Positions 1-6,934 of a DNA stretch of 20,449 nt are shown here, in pieces (position 1 is the stretch's first letter; the number at the start of each line of letters is the position of its first letter). The DNA lies in assembly GCA_965372355.1 (NCBI GenBank), contig CBDVBZ010000058.1:1-20449 (forward strand), given 5' to 3'. The DNA is from CBDVBZ01 sp965372355. Its GTDB lineage: Bacteria > Krumholzibacteriota > Krumholzibacteriia > WVZY01. A program made the translations under genes and the position numbers. The notes under the pieces are model-generated. The model was not told the DNA's origin. It did not search any database and was given only the letters and a program-made list of their open reading frames with translations.

Positions 1-86
1 GTAGGCAGCACAGCGACGCCGTCGGCATTCAGTACCGTCGACACGGTTTCAATGACACTGGGATCTTCTGGTTTTACCCGACGCAT
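1..86 (-). CDS. tsaC: L-threonylcarbamoyladenylate synthase (YrdC/Sua5 family), N-terminal fragment cut by window edge
   Basis: Only the first 28 codons lie in the window. The reading runs from an ATG at 86 to the left edge and ends in G-V-A-V-L-P-T. The pattern (about 20 residues with an amphipathic helix, then G-V-x-[AV]-x-P-T) matches the start of YrdC/Sua5 proteins, where P-T is usually followed by D/E-T-V-Y-G-L. That family makes threonylcarbamoyl-AMP from threonine, bicarbonate and ATP for the t6A modification of tRNA. It begins 26 nt after the purE stop, so it is probably the next gene of the same transcript. No strong ribosome binding site is visible before this ATG. The call rests on a short fragment and the catalytic part is outside the window; TsaC and the longer Sua5 form cannot be told apart. 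Confidence 0.55.
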   Translation of the reverse strand, partial: MRRVKPEDPSVIETVSTVLNADGVAVLP

Positions 87-112
87 GGATGTATAGACGA
101 GAAATGAGCTGG

Positions 113-580
113 CTAGCCCTCGCTGAGCTTCTTACGGTATTCCTTCAAACGTGTCTGCAATCCCTCATCCCCGAGTGAGAGCATTGCGGCGGCCAACAAC
201 GCGGCGTTCTTCGGACCGTTCGAGCCGATTCCGACCGTGGCCACCGGGATGCCACCCGGCATTTGCACCATCGAAAGAAGCGCATCCACACCTTTGAGCG
301 CACCGGCGGGCACTGGAACACCGATAACCGGTTGAATCGTGTGCGACGCGACCACACCAGGAAGGGCCGCACTGAGTCCCGCCGCCGCGATAAAGATCTT
401 TATGCCCTTCTGCACCGCCTCGTCCAGATAGCCGCGCAGACGATCCGGCTGACGGTGCGCGGACAGTATCTGCTTCTCCCATGGGATATCGAACTCGTCC
501 AACAGATCGTACGTCGGCGCCATATGGGAATCGTCACTGCCGCTTCCCATCAGTACACTCACCACAGGGCTACTCGTCAT
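113..580 (-). CDS. purE: N5-carboxyaminoimidazole ribonucleotide mutase, class I PurE
   Basis: A 155-residue protein of normal length for class I PurE, which moves the carboxyl group of N5-CAIR to give CAIR in cytosolic purine synthesis. Family motifs are clear: S-G-S-D-D-S near residues 13-18, the active-site S-A-H-R at 40-43, an A-A-G-x-x-x-x-L-P-G loop at about 66-75, and the Q-M-P-G-G-x-P-V-A-T-V segment followed by K-N-A-A-L-L. In the loop, the position that is often His (A-H-L-P-G) is Ala here (A-A-L-P-G), a possible substrate-loop variant. The ATG at 580 is preceded by AGGAGG and GGAG purine tracts. It lies 39 nt after purD in the same operon. PurK, its usual partner, is not in the window. 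Confidence 0.95.
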   Translation of the reverse strand: MTSSPVVSVLMGSGSDDSHMAPTYDLLDEFDIPWEKQILSAHRQPDRLRGYLDEAVQKGIKIFIAAAGLSAALPGVVASHTIQPVIGVPVPAGALKGVDALLSMVQMPGGIPVATVGIGSNGPKNAALLAAAMLSLGDEGLQTRLKEYRKKLSEG

Positions 581-619
581 GCTCTCCTGTCCTCCTGAAC
601 ATTCCCTTTCGGGACGAGA

Positions 620-1882
620 TCAAAGGGCCTTTTTTCCGATATCGGTTCTGAAGTAGGCCCCGGGGAACTTGATTTTTTGAACGCCTTCGTATGCGCCCTC
701 TATCGCGCCTGCCAGGTTGTCATTCCACGCACTAACCGCAACCACTCGGCCGCCGGAGGTCACGAACCCATCGGGATCGCGCGACGTCCCCGCATGGAAC
801 ACAACCCGGTTCGCCGCCTCGACCTCTTGCAGTCCAACCATCCGCTCACCCGTATTGTACGATCCAGGATAGCCTTCCGACGCAACGACAACCGTCGCCG
901 CGAAACGACCCTCGTGCAGCTCGACTTCGTCCGGCAGTGTATCGCCCGCCGAATCATAGAGCAGCTTAAGGAGGTCACTCTTCAAGAGCGGTAGAATCAC
1001 CTGGGTCTCCGGATCACCGAATCGCACGTTGAACTCGAGCACTCGCGGTCCCCGGTCGGTCAAGATCATTCCGGCGTAGAGCACACCGGTAAACAGAGTG
1101 CCCTCTTCTTCCATTCCGCGAAGCGTGCGCAGCACAACGTTCTGATAGATTTCTTCATGCATATCATCGGTCAGGAAAGGCACCGGAGCGTAGGCGCCCA
1201 TTCCGCCGGTATTCGGTCCCTGATCGGCGTCGAATATCCTCTTGTGATCCTGCGAGGGAGGAAAGAGAGCCGCCTTGCCGCCGCCACAGATCGAATGGAC
1301 GGAGACCTCCTCACCGGAGAGAAACTCCTCGACAACCACCCGACCGCCACTGGCCCCAAACTTCTTTTTGACCATAATCTCATCGATCGCCGCTCGGGCT
1401 TCCTCGATCGTCTTTGCGATGATCACACCCTTGCCCGCGGCAAGACCATCCGCCTTGATCACTACTGGCAAATCACTAGCGGATACGTGATCCCCGGCTG
1501 CCTCCGGATTGTTGAAAACTGCAAAAGCGCCGGTCGGGATGTCGTGACGCTGCATAAACTCCTTGGCGAACACCTTGCTGCCTTCGAGACGCGCCGCGGC
1601 CGCTCTGGTGCCAAAACAGCGAAGCCCCGCCTCATCGAAGCGATCGACAATACCGGCGACGAGCGGTGCCTCCGGTCCAACGACGGTGAGATCTATCTGT
1701 CGCTCGCGCGCAAAACGAACGAGCGCATCGATGTCGGCGGGATCGATCGCGATGTTCTCGGCAATCATCTCTGTGCCGGCGTTGCCGGGTGCAACATAAA
1801 GATGGTGAAGTTCCGGAGAGCGCCCGATCGCCCACGTGAGAGCGTGTTCCCTGCCACCACTGCCAATGACAAGGACCTTCAT
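620..1882 (-). CDS. purD: Phosphoribosylamine-glycine ligase (GAR synthetase)
   Basis: A 420-residue ATP-grasp enzyme that joins phosphoribosylamine and glycine, the second step of purine synthesis, in the cytosol. The N-terminal nucleotide-fold motif V-I-G-S-G-G-R-E-H-A is present, followed by the ATP-grasp K-A-D-G-L-A-A-G-K-G strand-loop, the E-E-F-L-S-G-E-E segment, the Q-D-H-K-R-x-x-D-x-D-x-G-P-N-T-G-G-M-G-A-Y block and the metal-binding E-F-N-V-R-F-G-D-P-E-T-Q motif. Length and order are those of bacterial PurD, with no fusion to PurM or PurN. Its ATG overlaps the stop of the LarA-like gene by 4 nt (ATGA), so translation is probably coupled. purE follows after 39 nt. Confidence 0.97.
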   Translation of the reverse strand: MKVLVIGSGGREHALTWAIGRSPELHHLYVAPGNAGTEMIAENIAIDPADIDALVRFARERQIDLTVVGPEAPLVAGIVDRFDEAGLRCFGTRAAAARLEGSKVFAKEFMQRHDIPTGAFAVFNNPEAAGDHVSASDLPVVIKADGLAAGKGVIIAKTIEEARAAIDEIMVKKKFGASGGRVVVEEFLSGEEVSVHSICGGGKAALFPPSQDHKRIFDADQGPNTGGMGAYAPVPFLTDDMHEEIYQNVVLRTLRGMEEEGTLFTGVLYAGMILTDRGPRVLEFNVRFGDPETQVILPLLKSDLLKLLYDSAGDTLPDEVELHEGRFAATVVVASEGYPGSYNTGERMVGLQEVEAANRVVFHAGTSRDPDGFVTSGGRVVAVSAWNDNLAGAIEGAYEGVQKIKFPGAYFRTDIGKKAL

Positions 1883-3165
1883 TTCGCACCGTCCTCATGG
1901 ATCCTGGGCAGAATAACCGTACCGTGGTTGACCACGGCAAGCCGGTTCGTCCCATGTTTTTCCAAGGCCTCGGCGAGAAACGCCTCCGTGTTAACACAAG
2001 ACTTGATGCCACACGACAGCAACACGTCGACGTTCATGGCCGAGACCATACCGATTTCGAAACGGTCTGTCAGGTCGTGGAGGGATATCGCCGTCGTGTT
2101 GTTAAGCGCGTATTCTTTCCACGCACCTTTCAAAAAGTCCTTCTTCTTCATCTTGAGCGCTGCCTCGAGCGTCGCCGAACCGATGCCTTCCTCGCACTTC
2201 GCATAGTACAGGATCGTCCCGCCATCACTCACAGCTCCTGATACACTGCGCATCGCCTTGTGGGATTGCAAGAGATTGATATCGTACGGAAATCCACCCG
2301 CGCTCAAAACCACAACATCGTACGGCTGATCAATGGGACGCTCGTAGACACGCCTGTAGGCTTCACACGCTTCGGAGTGCGCACGAATCGGTTCGCCGGC
2401 GTTTATAAACATCGGTTCACCGGATGTGTTGCCAAAGAAATTGATACCGAACACACCGTCGAGGGCTTCGAGTGTCTCGCGCATATCCTCATGGATTGGA
2501 TTGCCGTCGAGGTTGCCGGCGCGGCACTTGTCGTGCAGCCTGACGGGATCGCCGTCTACGAGACTCATCCGGTGATTGGCGATAATCGAGGCCCGATCGG
2601 TACTCCCCGGCAGGACCAGCTTGCGGCCGCCTCCAAAACCGGCAAAATAGTGAAAAGAAACCGGAGACAACAAGATCGTGACATCGACATCCCTCAGAGC
2701 CACATTGGTGCGAACAGGCGTCCCGCGCTGCGTGAGCAGCAGGGCCGACAGATTCGAGCTATCGTCGCAATCGTGTTCCCGAACACGAACACCAGCGGGT
2801 ACAGTCGTTCTCAAAAACCCCTTTTCCTCTTTTGTAAGCTTGCGGTGCGTCCCACGGGCAACAAGGATGTTGATCGCCCCGCGATCGACACCGGCATCGG
2901 TCAGATATCCGATGACCAGTGGAAGCAGTTTCTCGGAGCCTTTGGCCCGCGTGATATCGGAGATCAGGATGACTACCGAACTGTCGGGCGAGAGGGAGTC
3001 GGCGAGCGGAGGCAGACCAATCGGCTTGTTCAGGGCAGCCAGTAAGGTGCCCTCGATATCCGAGAGCGCGGTCGTCTCCGCGGGACCGAGAAAATCCGCA
3101 TCGATATCCGGAGGCAGTCTCAGCGGAACTTCCTCGGCACCGTATGGTATGGTGATTTCCATCAT
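1879..3165 (-). CDS. larA: LarA-family nickel-dependent racemase (lactate racemase-like)
   Basis: A 428-residue protein of the LarA (DUF2088) family, whose founder racemises lactate using a nickel-pincer nucleotide cofactor tethered to a lysine. Residues aligned by eye with the catalytic set are all kept: the T-R pair at 72-73, His107 in G-T-H-R, His172 in F-H-Y-F-A-G, Lys182 in G-G-G-R-K-L-V-L-P-G (the cofactor-linking lysine), His198 in N-H-R-M, and Gln300/Lys303 in L-Q-S-H-K. It should therefore be active, but LarA homologues act on several 2-hydroxyacids, so the substrate is not fixed. No larB, larC or larE cofactor-making gene is in the window. It starts with tandem ATGs 34 nt after the aminotransferase stop and overlaps purD by 4 nt. 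Confidence 0.85.
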   Translation of the reverse strand: MMEITIPYGAEEVPLRLPPDIDADFLGPAETTALSDIEGTLLAALNKPIGLPPLADSLSPDSSVVILISDITRAKGSEKLLPLVIGYLTDAGVDRGAINILVARGTHRKLTKEEKGFLRTTVPAGVRVREHDCDDSSNLSALLLTQRGTPVRTNVALRDVDVTILLSPVSFHYFAGFGGGRKLVLPGSTDRASIIANHRMSLVDGDPVRLHDKCRAGNLDGNPIHEDMRETLEALDGVFGINFFGNTSGEPMFINAGEPIRAHSEACEAYRRVYERPIDQPYDVVVLSAGGFPYDINLLQSHKAMRSVSGAVSDGGTILYYAKCEEGIGSATLEAALKMKKKDFLKGAWKEYALNNTTAISLHDLTDRFEIGMVSAMNVDVLLSCGIKSCVNTEAFLAEALEKHGTNRLAVVNHGTVILPRIHEDGAK

Positions 3166-3199
3166 TTGTCAGCGAGCAGTCACCGCGTTGCCTCGGATA

Positions 3200-4369
3200 C
3201 TACTTGCCGAGCGCCGCGGCTATCTTCTCGATGGCGCGGCGAATGTTGTCCTGGGAGTTCGCGTATGACAATCTGATGTAACCTTCGCCGTATTCACCAA
3301 ACGTCGTCCCGGCCAGCACGGCCACACCCGCCTCGTTCAACAGAAAACTCGCCATCTCTTTCGAAGACATGTTCGTGTCTTTTATGTTCGGGAACACGTA
3401 GAAGGCTCCCGATGGTTTGTGACATCGAAAACCCGGTATCTCGTTCAGGCCATTCACGATGATGTCCCTGCGAACCCGGAACTCCTCGACCATCGCTTTG
3501 ACGCTGTCCTGCGGTCCCTCGAGCGCCTCGATACCGGCCATCTGTGTAAACGGGCATGTACAGCTAGTCACGTGACCCGAGATGCGGCCTATCACCGGCA
3601 CGAGATCCTTGGGCATCACAGCGTAGCCGAGACGCCATCCGGTCATCGCGTAAGTCTTCGAGTGCCCGTCGAGCAGAATCGTACGTTCCGCCGCTCCCGG
3701 CAGCGAGTAGAGACTCTCGAACGGACCGTCGTAGACGATCTGCGAGTAGATCTCGTCCGACATGATATAGAAATCGTATTTGTGCGCGAGTTCGAGGATA
3801 CCCTTGAGTACATCCCGCGACAGAACACCGCCCGTCGGATTTGCGGGCGAGTTGAGAACGCATAGCTTTGTTTTCTCTGAAACGAGAGATTCGAATTGAT
3901 CGAGATCGATCGAGAATCCTTTTTCCTCCACCAGAGGCACCGGCTTGCCCTTGGCGCCCAACAGATCGATCGACATCTCATAGTTCGGAAAACCCGGGTT
4001 GGGGTAGACAACCTCGTCCCCCGGCTCCACGAGCGCCAGCATCGTATAGGTGATCAGGGGTTTCGCGCCCGGTGAGATCACGACCTGATCAGGCTCGACC
4101 TCGACATCTCGATCGCGGCTGATGTGCCGCGCGACCGCGGCCCTTGTTTCCGGCAACCCGACGGACGCACCGTACTTGGTATAACCCGCTTTCATGGCCT
4201 TTACTGCGGCGTCCTTTATGTTGTCCGCAGTATCGAAATCAGGCTCGCCGATTTCCAGATGGACAATCTCTTTACCCTGGGCTTCCAACGCCTTGGCCCG
4301 CGCCAGAATCACCAGGCTTGTCTCTTTCTCCAGAGCTTTAACTCGTTTTGCGAAGACCTCTCCCGACAT
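3200..4369 (-). CDS. Pyridoxal-phosphate class I/II aminotransferase (aspartate aminotransferase-like)
   Basis: A 389-residue fold-type I aminotransferase. Numbered from the chosen ATG, it has the E-I-G-E-P-D-F-D N-terminal signature, Tyr and Asn positions in P-x-P-G-F-P-N-Y and N-S-P-A-N-P-T-G (from about 173), Asp205 in S-D-E-I-Y, and the PLP-binding Lys238 in S-K-T-Y-A-M-T-G-W-R-L-G-Y. The C-terminal Y-I-R-L-S-Y carries the carboxylate-binding Arg. The best match is the Igamma aspartate aminotransferase group, which also contains enzymes for aromatic and other amino acids, so substrate is uncertain. I chose the ATG at 4369, not the longer frame reaching 4447, because GGAGAG lies 6 nt before it and the extra 26 residues look unlike the family. 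It is the first gene after a predicted promoter and heads the larA-purD-purE transcript. Confidence 0.9.
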   Translation of the reverse strand: MSGEVFAKRVKALEKETSLVILARAKALEAQGKEIVHLEIGEPDFDTADNIKDAAVKAMKAGYTKYGASVGLPETRAAVARHISRDRDVEVEPDQVVISPGAKPLITYTMLALVEPGDEVVYPNPGFPNYEMSIDLLGAKGKPVPLVEEKGFSIDLDQFESLVSEKTKLCVLNSPANPTGGVLSRDVLKGILELAHKYDFYIMSDEIYSQIVYDGPFESLYSLPGAAERTILLDGHSKTYAMTGWRLGYAVMPKDLVPVIGRISGHVTSCTCPFTQMAGIEALEGPQDSVKAMVEEFRVRRDIIVNGLNEIPGFRCHKPSGAFYVFPNIKDTNMSSKEMASFLLNEAGVAVLAGTTFGEYGEGYIRLSYANSQDNIRRAIEKIAAALGK

Positions 4370-4482
4370 AGCTACTCTCCTCGTCGGCTTCGTTCCCGCG
4401 GCAGAGGTTTTAAACGGAAAGTAAAGAAGCCGCCGCCCGACCAGCACAATGGCCCTGCCGCATAAACGGGTATTGGCGACTA

Positions 4483-4507
4483 TTTGCTGAGGCTACCAGT
4501 CAGCAAA
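4483..4507. repeat. Perfect 8-bp inverted repeat overlapping the -10 element, likely operator
   Basis: The arms TTTGCTGA (4483-4490) and TCAGCAAA (4500-4507) are exact reverse complements, separated by 9 nt, and centred on the -10 element of the predicted promoter. Neither side is followed by a T-run, so it is a poor rho-independent terminator. Position and symmetry suit a dimeric repressor site. The sequence does not resemble the classical E. coli PurR box, so the regulator is unknown. Confidence 0.5.
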
Positions 4508-4518
4508 GGCTTTGTCAA
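4490..4518 (-). promoter_or_regulatory. Predicted sigma70-type promoter for the aminotransferase-larA-purD-purE operon
   Basis: Reading the minus strand, TTGACA (4518 to 4513) is a perfect -35 element. After exactly 17 nt comes TAGCCT (4495 to 4490), a 3-of-6 match to TATAAT. It lies about 120 nt before the aminotransferase ATG, in the largest gap of this half of the window. The strong -35 with a weak -10 suits a regulated promoter. Confidence 0.55.
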
Positions 4519-4559
4519 TTGGTCTATTGCGCAAACAGCCGGCGCCATGGAGGGCACAT

Positions 4560-6137
4560 TCACCGGTACCCGAACTGAACACCGAGATACGTCCGCGGCT
4601 CCTTGAGCCACGGTTCGCCGTAGTAGCCGATAAGAGAAAGCCCTCTCTTCAATCTGAGACGAAACCTCAGCGCAACGTCCGAGCCCCTGCCATAGACCGA
4701 GGAAAACCCCTCGAATCTGCCGACACCGGGCCGGGAGATGAATACACCCTGGCCCTTTCCCAGCGAGTACGCGGCAACCTGCCCCTTGGCCTCCAGACGA
4801 CCCAGATTCGCCCGCGCCGTCACGATGATGGTGAGCCCATCCGCGCGCCAGCGCTGCCCGGGTCGGTAGTCAACAACAACGGTATGTGACAATCGCGGGC
4901 CGGCGGTCAGAACCACCTTGCCGCGAAACCGGATCTCGCGATCCGACGTCGTCTGCGCCGCCTCGCCAAGAACACCCGGTGGGCCCACCCGCGTGTCCCC
5001 CAACAGTGCCACCGAGGCTTCCCAACGGGCTGCGCCACGGGTTCGTCTCGCCGAGACGGTCGCACGGCGGAACCTGCGTCTCTCCGAGGCTGAGTCGCGC
5101 GATCCCAACGACGCGGTGATCCGAAGCGATGTGCCCTTGTAACACACTCGGGCGGCGGCCACGGCACCCCGCAGGACGTCACCGTTCGGCGTCGGATCCA
5201 CGGCGGGGTTTGTGCCGGCGGAGAACTTCGCCGCGTGGTAGTAACGCACCGACCACCGCGGGGAATGACGCTGCGATAAGCGGAGGGCAAAACAGGTGTG
5301 CGCACGCGACCAGGTCGCGGATTCGGCGGACACCTCTAACCCGTCGCCGCGATACGATGCGTAGGCGGACACAACGGTTGCGTCGCGGTTGCGCGTGGCC
5401 GTCATGCGACCGGAAGGTGTGCCCACCGTCACACCGAGCCTGCTCGAAGCGAGGCGGTATCCGGCGGACAGCCACAGCATCGCGGGCTCGAAACGCCCCA
5501 TGGTTTCGCCGATCAGAACGGCCTGTCCCATCCACCGCTCCGTCCCGAGCTCGACAGCGAGCCCGGGACGACCAGACCACCGCGACAGCGATGGCGCGGC
5601 CGTTACGCCATTACCGACACCGGGGGCGGTCAACATCGAGTAGCCGATGAATCCCCTCCCAAGGACGAGCCGTTCGCCCATCCGCAGTGTCATGTTCCCG
5701 ACAATTACGTTTCTGATCAGCCGCCAGCGCCGCAGCTGCACGAAGCCGAGCGTTGACCTTCCGTCACTTCGACACCCGGCCGATGCCAGCGAACCCAACC
5801 GCAGACGCCCGTTGATATCCGAGCGCGGACCGTGTACGACCAGGACATCGGTTGATACGCGCGTATGCCCGCGTCTGTTCTTGCGGGCTGTGTTGTCTGC
5901 CCTCCGTTCCAGATCGGCATTCGGTATCTCCGCGATGGCCTCCGCGGGAATATCGTCGAGTGTGAGCGCATTCTCCAGCGACAGGATTGAATCGCCATGC
6001 ACAACGATTTGCGAAGACGACGAATCTCCGGCCGGGACGGATCGTGCCGCCGTATGACGCGGCGAGCACGCAGTCTGGCACAGGAGACACAGAACGGCAG
6101 CCAAACCCGCGAGCCGTCCCACCGCTATCGCCGCCAT
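4560..6137 (-). CDS. Predicted outer-membrane beta-barrel protein with helix-hairpin-helix-like N-terminal segment
   Basis: A 525-residue secreted protein of unknown function. Residues 1-23 form a hydrophobic export signal ending Q-T-A before Cys24; this could be a lipobox, but Gln at -3 is atypical. Residues about 52-80 (L-E-N-A-L-T-L-D-D-I-P then I-A-E-I-P-N-A-D-L) resemble the helix-hairpin-helix element at the start of large Bacteroidetes outer-membrane proteins. The later V-G-N-M-T-L-R-M-G-E-R-L-V-L-G-R-G-F also recalls that family's conserved G-x-G-L-V-L block. From about 130 to the end the chain alternates polar and hydrophobic residues, is rich in Arg, Gly and Tyr, and ends in an aromatic strand (V-Q-F-G-Y-R), typical of a barrel. 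It overlaps the preceding gene by 13 nt. Confidence 0.65.
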   Translation of the reverse strand: MAAIAVGRLAGLAAVLCLLCQTACSPRHTAARSVPAGDSSSSQIVVHGDSILSLENALTLDDIPAEAIAEIPNADLERRADNTARKNRRGHTRVSTDVLVVHGPRSDINGRLRLGSLASAGCRSDGRSTLGFVQLRRWRLIRNVIVGNMTLRMGERLVLGRGFIGYSMLTAPGVGNGVTAAPSLSRWSGRPGLAVELGTERWMGQAVLIGETMGRFEPAMLWLSAGYRLASSRLGVTVGTPSGRMTATRNRDATVVSAYASYRGDGLEVSAESATWSRAHTCFALRLSQRHSPRWSVRYYHAAKFSAGTNPAVDPTPNGDVLRGAVAAARVCYKGTSLRITASLGSRDSASERRRFRRATVSARRTRGAARWEASVALLGDTRVGPPGVLGEAAQTTSDREIRFRGKVVLTAGPRLSHTVVVDYRPGQRWRADGLTIIVTARANLGRLEAKGQVAAYSLGKGQGVFISRPGVGRFEGFSSVYGRGSDVALRFRLRLKRGLSLIGYYGEPWLKEPRTYLGVQFGYR

Positions 6138-6934
6138 GTCAGGAAGACGCTCTTTGACACTCCGAGAAACGGGTGCAGCGAGGCGCCGACGCTCAGGGTT
6201 GCGGGGCGGACTCTCAAGGCGACACCAGCCTTCAGAATTCCGGACGAATCGTCATACCCGGCGGCAATAGCCAGGGCCTGGCCGATTCGGACCCACGACG
6301 CAAACGACATCTCCACGACGCCGTCCCGTGTAAGACGCGTATGCGCGATGGCGTTTACACCCCGTTGGACGATGAGATACACCCCGGTGTCGGCACCAGG
6401 GTAGGCGACGCCGTAGAGCCGAATGTTGTCGATCGAGTATCCCAGCCGGATCGACCGTGACAACCTCACGCATGCCCGCACTCCCAGCGTGGCCAGTCCG
6501 ACGCTGGCGAACGGTTGCAGGCTCAGCGATTGGTAGCTCAGCGCGACGCCGACCTGAGTGTTTTCGCGCTGAAGAAACGGTTCGACCGTAACCCGGCACT
6601 CGCGGCCGACGGTCGATGAGAGAAACGTCGATGACACGAGCGCGCCAACCATCCCGCGTCTTGCGCCAACCCGGACCTGAGTCGTCACGAGACCCGGGAT
6701 ACCGTACAGAAAGTGTTGTCCCGCCTCCACGAGCCGGGCGGAACGTCGATCTGCCCATTGGGGGTCTACGATCAACCCCGTGACTCCGTAGAGACCCACC
6801 GCGTGTTCGATGGGATTCTGATACCGAATCTGCCCGAGCGCGAGGGCGCGCCCGGGCACCGTCAAACCGGCAACTACCGCCAATACCCAGACAATCCTGC
6901 AACTTTGCGAGAACTCATTGATTCTGCCTCCCAC
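6125..6934 (-). CDS. Predicted outer-membrane beta-barrel protein, PorV/PorQ-like, function unknown
   Basis: A 269-residue protein with an N-terminal signal (hydrophobic W-V-L-A-V-V-A-G-L-T-V then P-G-R-A-L-A) and a mature part made of short alternating strands, for example L-G-Y-S-I-D-N-I-R-L-Y-G-V and S-V-G-A-S-L-H-P-F, ending in V-F-L-T-W-R-R. Size and pattern suit a 12-14-strand barrel of the PorV/PorQ/UPF0164 type, although its N-terminus lacks the usual G-A-x-G-G-A-F motif. The start is a GTG at 6934 with AAGGTGG 9 nt upstream, inside the end of the lamin-tail gene (20-nt overlap). An ATG a few bases downstream is out of frame. It overlaps the next barrel gene by 13 nt, so the two proteins are probably made together. 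Confidence 0.6.
   Translation of the reverse strand: MGGRINEFSQSCRIVWVLAVVAGLTVPGRALALGQIRYQNPIEHAVGLYGVTGLIVDPQWADRRSARLVEAGQHFLYGIPGLVTTQVRVGARRGMVGALVSSTFLSSTVGRECRVTVEPFLQRENTQVGVALSYQSLSLQPFASVGLATLGVRACVRLSRSIRLGYSIDNIRLYGVAYPGADTGVYLIVQRGVNAIAHTRLTRDGVVEMSFASWVRIGQALAIAAGYDDSSGILKAGVALRVRPATLSVGASLHPFLGVSKSVFLTWRR

Noticed and set aside
1157..2206. Plus-strand open frame of about 349 codons
   Set aside because: It is antisense to purD and the LarA gene, both certain. The product shows no domain.
4370..4447. Longer aminotransferase N-terminus
   Set aside because: GGAGAG directly before the ATG at 4369 and family length favour the shorter form.
4483..4507. Rho-independent terminator for the barrel genes
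   Set aside because: The stem is 8 bp but neither strand has a following T-run, and it lies on a promoter.
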